A stretch of 64,000 nt of DNA from contig BNBP01000039.1 in assembly GCA_014656015.1 (NCBI GenBank), positions 1 to 64,000 of the forward strand, read 5' to 3'. Below the pieces are notes generated by a model that worked only from the letters and a program-made list of their open reading frames with translations, was not told the origin of the DNA and did no database searches. The position numbers and the translations under genes are program-made. Shown in pieces: positions 8,457-16,658 of this stretch. Numbering within the stretch: position 1 is the stretch's first letter; every line of letters starts with the position of its first letter. Source of the stretch: Streptomyces griseoaurantiacus (GTDB lineage: Bacteria; Actinomycetota; Actinomycetes; Streptomycetales; Streptomycetaceae).

Positions 8457-8783
8457 TCAGTCCGCCACGATGCGCACGGACCCGGGCACGTACTCCCGCT
8501 GCCTGATGACCCGGAACCAGCCCTCGGGCAGCGTGATCACCGCGTGCTCCTCGTGCACCACCCGGCCGCCCCGGGGCAGGTGCAGCAGCATCGGCCCGAA
8601 CGGACCCGGCTCACGTATCAACTCGCCCGGCCCGACGACCGCGTGGGCGTGCCCCGTCACCTCGCCGAGCGCCAGCACGAGCCGGCCCCGCGCGTCCCGC
8701 CGCTCCCTCGGCGCGTGCGCCACATGAGCCGGGACCGCTTCCTCCGCGACGGGCACGATCAGTACGTCTCCCTGCCGGTACAT
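8457..8783 (-). CDS. small conserved protein (MYRQGDVL type), function unknown
   Basis: This 108-residue soluble protein starts MYRQGDVLIVPVAEEAVP and contains LVLALGEVTGHAHAVVGPGE and HEEHAVITLPEGWFRVIRQR. The compact, mostly beta-strand pattern and conserved His/Glu pairs suggest a small barrel. I recognise it as a conserved actinobacterial hypothetical that often sits beside DUF6745 genes. The start has a strong ribosome site (GGAGGGGAGA). It is 100 bp upstream of the DUF6745 gene on the same strand and divergent from the STM4015-like gene, 200 bp away. The shared intergenic region may coordinate both sides. Confidence 0.75.
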   Translation of the reverse strand: MYRQGDVLIVPVAEEAVPAHVAHAPRERRDARGRLVLALGEVTGHAHAVVGPGELIREPGPFGPMLLHLPRGGRVVHEEHAVITLPEGWFRVIRQREYVPGSVRIVAD

Positions 8784-8986
8784 GACTCTCCCCTCCGGCC
8801 GGGTGCACCGTGCACCGGCCTCATGAACGACACCGTAGGACCCACCACTGACAACGCCCCCTCGCCGCCGCCCGATCCGTCCCCGCACCGCGCTCCGTCC
8901 GCCCCGCCGACGGCGAATGTCAGTGGCTCTTGGTAGAACTGCGGCAATCGCGAGACCGCCGCAATCGACTGCCAAGGAGCATGCGC

Positions 8987-9946
8987 GTGTACGACGCCGA
9001 CGAGATCGAGACGCTGTACGGATTGCCCGCCCACGACTTCCCGGCCCCCGACGAGCCCGTGGACGGCCTGCCCGCCGCCGACTCGGTCGCCTGGCGCGTC
9101 AGCAGCCGCCTGTACGAGGTCGACGAGGAGTGGACCAAGGCGTTCGGGCGGTTCTGTGCCGGCGTCGACACCACTCGCGTGCGGGCACTGGTCGTGGGCG
9201 CGTGGGGAGCGGCGTACGAGGGCGACTCCTCCGAGGTCGTCGAGACGTTGGTGGCCGCCCGGGACCGGTTCCCGGCGCTGCGGGCGATCTTCCTCGGCGA
9301 CATCTCGATGGAGGAGGCCGAAATATCGTGGATCAGCCAGAGTGACGTCACCCCGCTCCTCGCCGCCTACCCCGCGCTGGAGGAGTTCGGGGTGCGCGGC
9401 GGCAGCGGACTGGAGTTCACCCCCCTGCGCCATGAGGGGTTGCGCCGCCTGGAGGCGCAGGCCGGTGGACTGCCCGCCGCGATGGTCCGCGGCGTGGGCG
9501 CCAGCGACCTGCCCGCCCTCGAGCATCTCGACCTGTGGCTGGGCACCCCCGACTACGGCGGCGACAGCGAGGTCGCCGACCTGGAGCCGATCCTCTCCGG
9601 TGCGCGCCTGCCGAAGCTGCGTCATCTCGCCCTGCGCAACAGCGAGATGCAGGACGCGGTGGCCGCGGCCGTCGCCGCCGCCCCGGTCGTCGCCCGGCTC
9701 GAGGTCCTGGACATGTCCATGGGCGTACTGACGGACGAGGGCGTCGGCGCGCTCCTCGGCGGACAGCCGCTGACCCACCTCCGCAGGCTCGACCTGCACC
9801 ACAACTACCTGAGCGAGCCCATGCGGGACCGCCTCCGCCAGGTTCTGGAGCCGGCGGGCGTGGAGCTCGAACTGGAACGGGGCGACGCCGACGAGGACAC
9901 GGAGGACGACGGCACCGTGTGGCGCTACGTCGCCGTGGGCGAGTGA
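8987..9946 (+). CDS. STM4015 family protein (leucine-rich-repeat-like)
   Basis: This is the first gene of the STM4011-4015 cassette; the product is about 319 residues and soluble. The N-terminal part (IETLYGLPAHDFPAP) matches the family's GLP-x-x-x-FP opening. The C-terminal half has LRR-like strands at regular spacing: LPALEHLDLWLG, LPKLRHLALRNSEMQDAV, VARLEVLDMSMGVLTDEGV and LTHLRRLDLHHNYLSEPMRD. This suggests a curved protein-interaction scaffold. The start is set by AAGGAG at 8974-8979, which lies 7 bases from the GTG at 8987 but only 1 base from the ATG at 8981. The stop overlaps the next start by GTGA, indicating translational coupling. Its biochemical role is unknown. Confidence 0.85.
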   Translation: MYDADEIETLYGLPAHDFPAPDEPVDGLPAADSVAWRVSSRLYEVDEEWTKAFGRFCAGVDTTRVRALVVGAWGAAYEGDSSEVVETLVAARDRFPALRAIFLGDISMEEAEISWISQSDVTPLLAAYPALEEFGVRGGSGLEFTPLRHEGLRRLEAQAGGLPAAMVRGVGASDLPALEHLDLWLGTPDYGGDSEVADLEPILSGARLPKLRHLALRNSEMQDAVAAAVAAAPVVARLEVLDMSMGVLTDEGVGALLGGQPLTHLRRLDLHHNYLSEPMRDRLRQVLEPAGVELELERGDADEDTEDDGTVWRYVAVGE

Positions 9947-11172
9947 GCCTCCCCGACACGGCGGGACCGCGGGCGCCGCGCCGGGCGCCGTCCGCGGTCC
10001 CGCCGGCCGGGTCACCGGCCGTGCCGGCGCCGCACGACCGGCGCCTGGCGGTGGTCGGCAACCCCGGCAACCGCCGGGTCACCCTGTTCACGCAGGCGGT
10101 GCGCGCGGCCGGGCTGCCCGGCCCCCGCGTCGTGCCGTGGATCGACGTACTGCGCGACGGGGGAGCGGACTTCGCACCCGAGGAGACGGTCCGGCTCGAC
10201 TCGCCGGGAGAGGACCCGGAGGTCGACCTCCTGCTGCGGGACGCGGAGGACCCCGCCCGGGTGGAGGGCTCGGCGCGCTGGTACGCGCGGTTCACGGCCG
10301 CGGTCGGCACCCTGCGTGGCGGCGCCCGGCTGGACGACCCCGGCGACCTCGCCGTCCTGTTCGACAAGCGCCGCTGCCACGCCGTCCTGGACGCCGCGGG
10401 CGTGCCGGTGCCCGCCTCGCCCACCTCGGGCCCGGGCGCCGCCCCGGTGCGCGGCTGGGACGACGTGCGGTCGCTGATGCGCACCCACCGCATGCCGCGT
10501 GCGTTCGTCAAGCTCGCGCACGGCTCGTCCGCCTCGGGGGTCCTTGCCGTCGAGACGGGCGGCGGTGGCCGGATCCGGGCCACCACCTCGGTGGAACGGA
10601 CCCCGGACGGAGCGCTCTACAACTCCCTTCGGGTGCGCCGCTACGAACGCGAACGGGACATCGCCGCGATCGTCGACGCCCTCGCCCCCGACGGGCTGCA
10701 CCTGGAACGCTGGCTGCCCAAGGCCTCCCAGCGGGGCCGCGCGGCCGACCTGCGGGTGGTCGTGGTGGCGGGGAGGGCCACCCACGCCGTCGTCCGCACC
10801 AGCCGCGCCCCCATGACCAACCTCCACCTCGGCGGCCGGCGCGGCGACCTCGACGCCGTGCGCGAGGCGGTGGAGACCGCGGGAGGGCGCTGGGCGGACG
10901 TGCTCCAGGTGTGCGAGCAGGCCGCGGCCTGCTTCCCGCGCACCCTGTGCGTCGGCGTGGACCTGCTGCCGGCCATCGGCTGGCGCAAGGTCTTCGTCGG
11001 CGAGGTCAACGCCTTCGGCGACCTGCTGCCCGGGCTGACCGGTCTGCCCGGCAGCGGCGCGGAGGGGGCCGACACCTACGCGGCTCAGGTCGCGGCCGTC
11101 CTGCACGGCCACGGCACCCACGACCCGGCGGCCGTCACCCTCGGCACCGCGCCGCACCCGCACCACCCGTAA
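9943..11172 (+). CDS. STM4014 family protein with ATP-grasp-like fold
   Basis: The 409-residue product is named from the Salmonella STM4014 family, function undefined. Its motifs read as ATP-grasp: DKRRCHAVLDAAGVPVP (hinge to subdomain), RAFVKLAHGSSASGV with the ATP-binding Lys and Gly-rich loop, and LHLERWLPKA at the adenine-contacting position. DLRVVVVAG and AVVRTSRAP supply Arg residues, GVDLLP supplies an acidic metal ligand, and VFVGEVNAFGDLLPG gives the E-x-N metal pair. That order matches RimK/glutathione-synthetase-like ligases, so an ATP-dependent carboxylate-amine ligation is likely; the substrate is unknown. The GTG start overlaps the previous stop. A GTG at 10021 would remove a Pro/Ala-rich leader. 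Confidence 0.82.
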   Translation: MSLPDTAGPRAPRRAPSAVPPAGSPAVPAPHDRRLAVVGNPGNRRVTLFTQAVRAAGLPGPRVVPWIDVLRDGGADFAPEETVRLDSPGEDPEVDLLLRDAEDPARVEGSARWYARFTAAVGTLRGGARLDDPGDLAVLFDKRRCHAVLDAAGVPVPASPTSGPGAAPVRGWDDVRSLMRTHRMPRAFVKLAHGSSASGVLAVETGGGGRIRATTSVERTPDGALYNSLRVRRYERERDIAAIVDALAPDGLHLERWLPKASQRGRAADLRVVVVAGRATHAVVRTSRAPMTNLHLGGRRGDLDAVREAVETAGGRWADVLQVCEQAAACFPRTLCVGVDLLPAIGWRKVFVGEVNAFGDLLPGLTGLPGSGAEGADTYAAQVAAVLHGHGTHDPAAVTLGTAPHPHHP

Positions 11173-11187
11173 CGAACAGGACCACCC

Positions 11188-12078
11188 ATGCACCAGTCCA
11201 CCACACCGGGCCCACCGGGCCCACCGGCCACACCCGTTCCGCCCGGCACACCGTCTCCCGACATGAACGCGATCGTCGGCGATCACGACATCCTGCTGGT
11301 CACCCTCGACACCCTGCGCCACGACGTGGCCGTCGAACTGGCCGAACAGGGCCGGTTGCCGAACCTCGCCCGTCACCTCCCCGACGGCCGATGGGAGGAG
11401 CGGCACGCGCCCGGCAGCTTCACCTACGCCTCCCACCAGGCCATCTTCGCGGGCTTCCTGCCCACCCCGGCCGGACCCGGCCCGCACCCGCGCCTGTTCG
11501 CGGCGAGCTTCGCCGGCAGCGAGAGCACCGCGCCCGGCACCTTCGTCTACGACACCCCCGACCTCGTCTCCGGACTGGCCGGGCAGGGCTTCCGCACGGT
11601 GTGCATCGGCGGCGTCGGCTTCTTCAACGGACAGGGCCCGCTCGGCTCCGTCCTCCCCGGTCTCTTCCAGGAGTCGCACTGGGAACCGGAGTTCGGCGTC
11701 ACCTCGCCCCACTCCTTCGAGCACCAGATCGACCGGGCGGAACAAGTGATCGCCGGACTCCCGGCCGAGCAGCGGCTGTTCCTCTTCGTCAACGTCTCCG
11801 CGCTGCACCAGCCCAACTGGTTCCATCTGCCCGGCGCCACGCGGGAGGCCGGAGACACCCGGCAGACCCACGCCGCCGCCCTGGAGTACGTCGACCGGCA
11901 CATCGGCCGCCTGTTCGCGGCCGCCGCATCCCGCCGCCGCTGCTTCGCCATCGTCTGCTCCGACCACGGCACCGCCTACGGCGACGACGGCTACACCGGT
12001 CACCGCCTCGGCCACGAGTGCGTGTGGACCGTCCCCTACGCCCACTTCATCCTCGAACCCGCCGAGGCCCACCGATGA
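11188..12078 (+). CDS. STM4013/SEN3800 family hydrolase
   Basis: This is a 296-residue member of the alkaline-phosphatase/sulfatase fold. The N-terminal metal Asp is in DILLVTLDTLRHDVA. GSFTYASHQAIFAGF supplies a probable Thr/Ser nucleophile where sulfatases carry Cys/Ser. NVSALHQPNWF adds a His, and CSDHGTAYGDDGYTGHRLGH carries the Asp-His metal pair and a distal His. The reaction is expected to be metal-dependent hydrolysis or transfer of a phosphate, sulfate or related ester. The first 25 residues are Pro/Thr-rich and variable. AGGA precedes the ATG. The gene ends in ATGA, coupling it to the radical SAM gene, which places it in the same pathway. Confidence 0.85.
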   Translation: MHQSTTPGPPGPPATPVPPGTPSPDMNAIVGDHDILLVTLDTLRHDVAVELAEQGRLPNLARHLPDGRWEERHAPGSFTYASHQAIFAGFLPTPAGPGPHPRLFAASFAGSESTAPGTFVYDTPDLVSGLAGQGFRTVCIGGVGFFNGQGPLGSVLPGLFQESHWEPEFGVTSPHSFEHQIDRAEQVIAGLPAEQRLFLFVNVSALHQPNWFHLPGATREAGDTRQTHAAALEYVDRHIGRLFAAAASRRRCFAIVCSDHGTAYGDDGYTGHRLGHECVWTVPYAHFILEPAEAHR

Positions 12079-13448
12079 CCACAGCCCCCGCCACCACGGC
12101 GACCACACCCTCCGCCGCCGAGGCGGCCGGCCCCTACCAGCACTACGTCTACGCCTACCCCCACAAGAGCGCCTACCGACGGCTGCCCGAGCGGCCCACC
12201 CTGACCTCCCTCTGGGCGGCGGAGGACAAGAGCGCCCTCTCCCTCTACCTGCACATCCCCTTCTGCGAGGTGCGCTGCGGCTTCTGCAACCTCTTCACCC
12301 GCATCGGCGCCCCCGAAGGGCTCACCGGCGCCTACCTGGACGCACTCGAACGGCAGGCGGGAGCGGTGCGCGAGGCCCTCGGTGAGGGCGAGGACATCCG
12401 GTTCGCCACCGCCGCGTTCGGCGGCGGGACACCCACCTTCCTGACCGCGCCCGAACTGGAACGGCTGTGCGACATCGCGGAGTCGCGCATGGGCGCCCGA
12501 CTGGACGCGATCCCCCTCTCCGTCGAGGCGTCCCCCGCCACGGCCACCGCCGACCGGCTCGCCGTCCTCGCCGACCGGGGCGCCACCCGGCTCAGCCTCG
12601 GCGTGCAGAGCTTCGTCGAGGCCGAGGCCCGCGCCGCCGTACGCCCCCAGCGGCGCGCCGACGTCGAGGCGGCGCTCGCCCGGATCCGCGAGGCCCGCAT
12701 ACCGGTGCTCAACATCGACCTGATCTACGGCATCGACGGCCAGACCGAGGAGACCTGGCTCCACTCCCTGGACGCCGCCCTCGCCTGGGCCCCCGAGGAG
12801 CTGTACCTCTACCCGCTCTACGTCCGCCCCCTCACCGGCCTCGACCGTCACCGTGCCGCCTCCGGTCCCGCCCGCGACCCGGCGTGGGACGCCCAGCGGC
12901 TGCGCCTGTACCGCGCCGGCCGCGACCACCTGCTCGCCCGCGGCTACACCCAGCAGTCCATGCGGATGTTCCGCCGCGCGGACGCCCCGCCGCAGGGCGC
13001 CGACGACTACGCCTGCCAGACCGACGGCATGATCGGCTTGGGCTGCGGCGCCCGCTCCTACACCTCGGCCCTGCACTACTCCTTCGACTACGCCGTCGGA
13101 ATGCACGCCATCCGCGGCATCATCGACGACTACGTCGCCACCGAGGACTTCACCCGCGCCGAGGTCGGCCACCGGATGGACGCCGACGAGGCCCGCCGCC
13201 GGCACCTGCTGCAGTCCCTGCTCCAGGCGGAGGGACTCGTGGAGAGCGACTACCAGGCCCGGTTCGGACAGGCACCCGCCGAGGACTTCGGCAGCGCACT
13301 GGACGTGCTCGCCGACCGCGGCTGGCTGGCGGCCGCCGACGGCCGGCTGCGCCTCACCCCGGAAGGGCTGGCCCACTCCGACGCCGTCGGGCCGCTGCTG
13401 TTCTCCCCGGCCGTGCGCGCCGCCATGGCCGCCTACGAGAGGAAGTGA
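12075..13448 (+). CDS. STM4012 family radical SAM protein (HemW-like)
   Basis: The 457-residue radical SAM enzyme has the cluster motif CEVRCGFCN (C-x3-C-x2-C) near residue 60 after YLHIPF. SAM-binding segments follow: FGGGTPTFLTAPEL, and SLGVQSF where HemN/HemW proteins carry the same sequence. NIDLIYGIDGQTEETW is another HemW signature. The C-terminal winged region (LDVLADRGWLAAADGRLRLT) is also HemW-like. The layout suggests descent from HemW, but the name is an operon-based family and the substrate is unknown. The ATG overlaps the previous stop (ATGA) and the frame runs straight into the STM4011 gene 10 bp later. Confidence 0.88.
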   Translation: MTTAPATTATTPSAAEAAGPYQHYVYAYPHKSAYRRLPERPTLTSLWAAEDKSALSLYLHIPFCEVRCGFCNLFTRIGAPEGLTGAYLDALERQAGAVREALGEGEDIRFATAAFGGGTPTFLTAPELERLCDIAESRMGARLDAIPLSVEASPATATADRLAVLADRGATRLSLGVQSFVEAEARAAVRPQRRADVEAALARIREARIPVLNIDLIYGIDGQTEETWLHSLDAALAWAPEELYLYPLYVRPLTGLDRHRAASGPARDPAWDAQRLRLYRAGRDHLLARGYTQQSMRMFRRADAPPQGADDYACQTDGMIGLGCGARSYTSALHYSFDYAVGMHAIRGIIDDYVATEDFTRAEVGHRMDADEARRRHLLQSLLQAEGLVESDYQARFGQAPAEDFGSALDVLADRGWLAAADGRLRLTPEGLAHSDAVGPLLFSPAVRAAMAAYERK

Positions 13449-13458
13449 CCGGCCGCCC

Positions 13459-14373
13459 ATGGACCTGACCGTCCTGTACCGGGGGCCGCTCGCCTCCTGC
13501 GACTACGACTGCCCCTACTGCCCGTTCGCCAAGCGCCGCGACTCCACCGAGCAACTCCGCGCCGACCGGGCCGCCCTGGAACGCTTCGCGCACTGGGCCG
13601 CCGGGCAGACGGACGACCGCCTGTCCCTGCTGTTCACCCCGTGGGGGGAGGGGCTGGTCCGTTCCTGGTACCGGCGCACCCTCGCGGAGCTGTCGCACCT
13701 GCCGCACATCCGCCGCGTCGCCATCCAGACCAACCTCAGCTGCCGCACCGACTGGCTGGCCGAGGCCGAACCCGACACCCTCGCCCTGTGGTGCACGTAC
13801 CACCCGGGCCAGACCCCCTACGACCGCTTCCTCGGCAAGTGCCGCGAACTGGCCGAGCGCGGCGTGCGGTTCAGCGTCGGCATCGTCGGCCTGCCCGAGC
13901 ACCTGGAGGCGGCCCGCAGGCTCAGGACCGAACTGCCCGAGCACGTCTACCTGTGGATCAACGCGGCCGAGGGCCACACCTACACCGACGCGGAGGCCGA
14001 GGTGTGGACGGCCCTGGACCCGCTCTTCCCCTACAGCCGCCACCCGCACGCGAGCGCCGGACTGCCCTGCCGCACCGGCGAGTCGGTGATCTCCGTCGAC
14101 GGCGAGGGCACCGTCCGCCGCTGCCATTTCGTGCCCGCCGAACTCGGCAACCTCTACGACGGTTCCTACCGCGCCGCCCTGCGGCCCCGCCCCTGCCCAC
14201 TCGCCGTCTGCGACTGCCACATCGGCTATGTGCACCTGGAGACACTGCCGCTGTACGACGTCTTCGCGGGTGGCGTCCTGGAGCGCGTCCCGGCGGCGGT
14301 CCCGCCGGAACCGGCCCGGCGTCCGGCGCCCATCGCACTCGCACTCGCCCGCCCGGGCGGGAGCCGCCCCTAG
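13459..14373 (+). CDS. STM4011 family radical SAM protein
   Basis: The 304-residue enzyme has the radical SAM motif CDYDCPYCPF near residue 14, right after a short YRGPLASC strand. The central part (VAIQTNLSC, LALWCTYHPGQ, FSVGIVGLPEHLE) follows the barrel. The last third is Cys-rich: LPCRTGESVISVDGEGTVRRC, then CPLAVCDCHIGYVH. This resembles a shortened SPASM/twitch region that would hold an auxiliary iron-sulfur cluster, a feature common in enzymes acting on peptides. It is the last gene of the cassette and converges with the alcohol dehydrogenase gene. The reaction is unknown. Confidence 0.87.
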   Translation: MDLTVLYRGPLASCDYDCPYCPFAKRRDSTEQLRADRAALERFAHWAAGQTDDRLSLLFTPWGEGLVRSWYRRTLAELSHLPHIRRVAIQTNLSCRTDWLAEAEPDTLALWCTYHPGQTPYDRFLGKCRELAERGVRFSVGIVGLPEHLEAARRLRTELPEHVYLWINAAEGHTYTDAEAEVWTALDPLFPYSRHPHASAGLPCRTGESVISVDGEGTVRRCHFVPAELGNLYDGSYRAALRPRPCPLAVCDCHIGYVHLETLPLYDVFAGGVLERVPAAVPPEPARRPAPIALALARPGGSRP

Positions 14374-14441
14374 GCGAGCCTTCCCTGAGCGGGCGGGCGG
14401 ATGGCCGGGCGGGCGTGGGGCTGCCTGCGGAACCGGGCGGG

Positions 14442-15620
14442 TCAGCGGGTGCTCAGGACGATCTTCTCGCAGTCCTCCCGCTTGTGCTTGAACAGCTCGT
14501 AGCCCGCCGGTGCCTCGGACAGCGGCATCCGGTGGGTGATGATCCTGGTGGGATCGATCTCCCCGCGCTCGATCCGCTCCAGCAGCGGCTTCATGTACCG
14601 CTGCACGTGGCACTGGCCTGCCCGCAGCGTCAGCGAGCGGTTCATCCACGAACCCACGGGGAACTTGTCGATGAATCCGCCGTAGACACCCACGACGGAC
14701 ACCACACCACCGCTGCGGCAGGACGTGATCGCCTGCCGCAGCGCGTGCGGCCGGTCGGTCTCGGCGCGGACCGCCTGCTTCGCCCGGTCGTAGAGCGCGA
14801 CGTGCGGGGCGCCGTGCGTGGCCTCGAGACCGACCGCGTCGATGCACTTGTCGGGACCGCGCCCGCCGGTCATGTCCAGCAGGGCGGAACGGACGTCCGT
14901 GTCCTCGAAGTCGATGGTCTCGTACCCCTGCGCCGCCGCCATCTCCAGCCGGTACGGCTCCCTGTCGATCGCGATCACCTTCGCGGCGCCCAGCATGCGC
15001 GCGCTGTCCATGGCGAACTGACCCACCGCGCCCGCGCCCCACACCGCGACGACATCACCGTCCCCGATGTCGCACATCTCCGCCGCCATGTATCCGGTGG
15101 GCAGCACGTCCGACAGGAAGAGCACCTGCTCGTCGTCTAGGTCGGACTCCACCACCAGCGGGTTGACGTCGGCGAAGGGCACCCGCGCGTACTCGGCCTG
15201 ACCGCCCGCGAAACCACCCGTGAGATGGGAGTAGCCGTAGATGCCGGCGGTGGGGTGACCGAACATCTTCTCGGCCATCCCGGCGTTGGGGTTGCTGTTC
15301 TCGCAGCACGAGTACAGGCGCGCCCGGCAGGCGGCACAGGCCCCGCAGGCGATGGGGAACGGCACCACGACCCGGTCCCCGACCCGTATCTTCGAACGGT
15401 CGACCCCGGCACCCACCTCGACGACCTCGCCCATGAACTCGTGGCCGAGGATGTCCCCCTTCTGCATGCCGGGCACGTACCCGTCCACGAGGTGCAGGTC
15501 GGAACCGCAGATCGCGGTGGAGGTGATCCGCACGACGGCGTCCCGGCCGTTGAGGATCGACGGGTCCGGGACGTCCTCCACGGACACCGAGTCGGGGCCC
15601 ATCCAGCAGGTGGCCTTCAC
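14442..15620 (-). CDS. zinc-dependent alcohol dehydrogenase
   Basis: This is a 392-residue MDR-superfamily enzyme. Catalytic zinc ligands are seen in AICGSDLHLVDG (Cys) and GHEFMGEVVEVG (His-Glu). The structural-zinc cysteines lie in CGACAACRARLYSCC, and the NAD-binding turn is VVAVWGAGAVGQFAMDSARM. The Tyr-rich inserts and total length fit the glutathione-independent formaldehyde dehydrogenase-like subgroup seen in Streptomyces. The start is a GTG preceded by GAAGGAG; its first base pairs overlap the stop of the upstream SRPBCC gene (GTGA), so the two are translated together. The substrate is probably a small alcohol or aldehyde. Confidence 0.9.
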   Translation of the reverse strand: MKATCWMGPDSVSVEDVPDPSILNGRDAVVRITSTAICGSDLHLVDGYVPGMQKGDILGHEFMGEVVEVGAGVDRSKIRVGDRVVVPFPIACGACAACRARLYSCCENSNPNAGMAEKMFGHPTAGIYGYSHLTGGFAGGQAEYARVPFADVNPLVVESDLDDEQVLFLSDVLPTGYMAAEMCDIGDGDVVAVWGAGAVGQFAMDSARMLGAAKVIAIDREPYRLEMAAAQGYETIDFEDTDVRSALLDMTGGRGPDKCIDAVGLEATHGAPHVALYDRAKQAVRAETDRPHALRQAITSCRSGGVVSVVGVYGGFIDKFPVGSWMNRSLTLRAGQCHVQRYMKPLLERIERGEIDPTRIITHRMPLSEAPAGYELFKHKREDCEKIVLSTR

Positions 15621-16534
15621 GACAGCGTCTCCTTCAGTTCCTTGGGGGTGAGGGGGCGGGCGGGGTGCTGGGGGAACTCGCCGCGGGCCCGCTTGCCCGC
15701 GGGGGCGCCCTCGGAACGGACGACCTCCCCCGTCTCCACGGCCTGTTTGAAGCGCCGCAGGTCGTCGTCGAGCTGCTGTGAGGGTTCCTCGCCGAAGTAG
15801 CGGGCGACCGCGCGGCCCAGCGCGCCGGCGGGCACCGCGTAGCGCAGGGTCACGCGCACCTCCGTGCCGCTTCCGCCGGGGGCGGGGGAGAAGCGCACCT
15901 CGCCGCCGTTGTCGACGTCGGCGCCGTCCAGCGAACGCCAGGCCAGCAGGCTGCCGGGCACATCCTCGGTGACCTCGGCGTCCCATTCCACCGTCCGGCC
16001 GAAGGGGGCACTCGCCCGCCAGTGACTGGTGCTCTCCCCGGTCCGGCGCACCTCCTCCAGGTGCGCCATGAACGTGGGGAGCCCCTCCAGGCGCCGCCAG
16101 AAGGCGTAGGTCTCCTCGGGGGAGGTGCTCACGGTCGTCGTGGCCGTCAGCGTCGTCTCCGACCCCCTGCCGGTGCGGGTGACGGCCGCGTAGACGTCCA
16201 CGGCGGTCAGCGCGGCGACCGCGGCCGTGGCGAGCGCCGTCCTGCCGAGGCCCCGCCCGTCGTGGCGGCGCAGGGCGCGGGTCAGCAGGGCCAGGTCGAC
16301 GATGTCGCCACCGACCCTGCCCCACAGCCAGACGGGGTGCGGACGGGCCAGCAGCCCGCCCGCCGCCGCCAGTTCGCGGACGCCGACGGCGAGGGTGGCC
16401 GTGCGCTGCCGGGGGCCGGCGGTCACGCCGATGCCCCGGGCCACGTCGGCGGGCCTGGCCACCTGGGGGACGCCCAGGGCCGCGCTGGCGAGGCCAAGAC
16501 CGCGCACGAGCGGGTCGCGGCGGAGGGTCTTCAT
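15617..16534 (-). CDS. SRPBCC (polyketide cyclase/START-like) membrane-anchored protein
   Basis: The 305-residue product has an N-terminal hydrophobic, DoxX/DUF4267-like region of about 110 residues with at least two membrane-type segments. A C-terminal SRPBCC/Coq10-like domain follows (TVSTSPEETYAFWRRLEGLP near residue 135, then EWDAEVTEDVPGSLLAWRSL and RFSPAPGGSGTEVRVTLRY). Such domains bind hydrophobic ligands. AGGAG precedes the ATG. It is coupled to the alcohol dehydrogenase gene by a 4-bp overlap and lies 124 bp downstream of the DUF2231-Rieske gene; the gap holds an 8-bp tandem repeat. A role with the oxidoreductases in a membrane redox system is inferred. Confidence 0.85.
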   Translation of the reverse strand: MKTLRRDPLVRGLGLASAALGVPQVARPADVARGIGVTAGPRQRTATLAVGVRELAAAGGLLARPHPVWLWGRVGGDIVDLALLTRALRRHDGRGLGRTALATAAVAALTAVDVYAAVTRTGRGSETTLTATTTVSTSPEETYAFWRRLEGLPTFMAHLEEVRRTGESTSHWRASAPFGRTVEWDAEVTEDVPGSLLAWRSLDGADVDNGGEVRFSPAPGGSGTEVRVTLRYAVPAGALGRAVARYFGEEPSQQLDDDLRRFKQAVETGEVVRSEGAPAGKRARGEFPQHPARPLTPKELKETLS

Positions 16535-16582
16535 GGTGTCTGCTCCTCATGTCGGTAGGGCGCTGTGGGGCCACGGAGAAAT

Positions 16583-16638
16583 GTCGGTACATCGGTACAT
16601 CGGTACATCGGTACGTCGGCACCTCGGCACCTCGGTGC
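16583..16638. repeat. seven tandem copies of an 8-bp repeat
   Basis: Consecutive 8-mers read GTCGGTAC, ATCGGTAC three times, GTCGGCAC, CTCGGCAC and CTCGGTGC. They fill the gap between the stop of the Rieske gene and the start of the SRPBCC gene, in the leader of the latter. A unit of 8 is not a multiple of 3, so this is not coding. Confidence 0.85.
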
Positions 16639-16658
16639 GGCCCGTGTCAGGGGTGCGG

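Noticed and set aside
10137..12074. An N-terminal extension giving the STM4012 protein about 1,100 residues
   Set aside because: The extension lies in another frame of the STM4014 and STM4013 genes; the ATGA overlap at 12075 gives the normal family length.
10012..12108. A 698-residue minus-strand frame opposite the STM4014 and STM4013 genes
   Set aside because: Antisense to genes with clear family motifs and coupled starts; Gly/Arg/Val-rich without any recognisable domain.
8457..14373. A defined RiPP biosynthesis cluster
   Set aside because: Radical SAM and ATP-grasp-like genes are suggestive, but no short precursor peptide gene, leader-peptide recognition domain or exporter was seen next to them.
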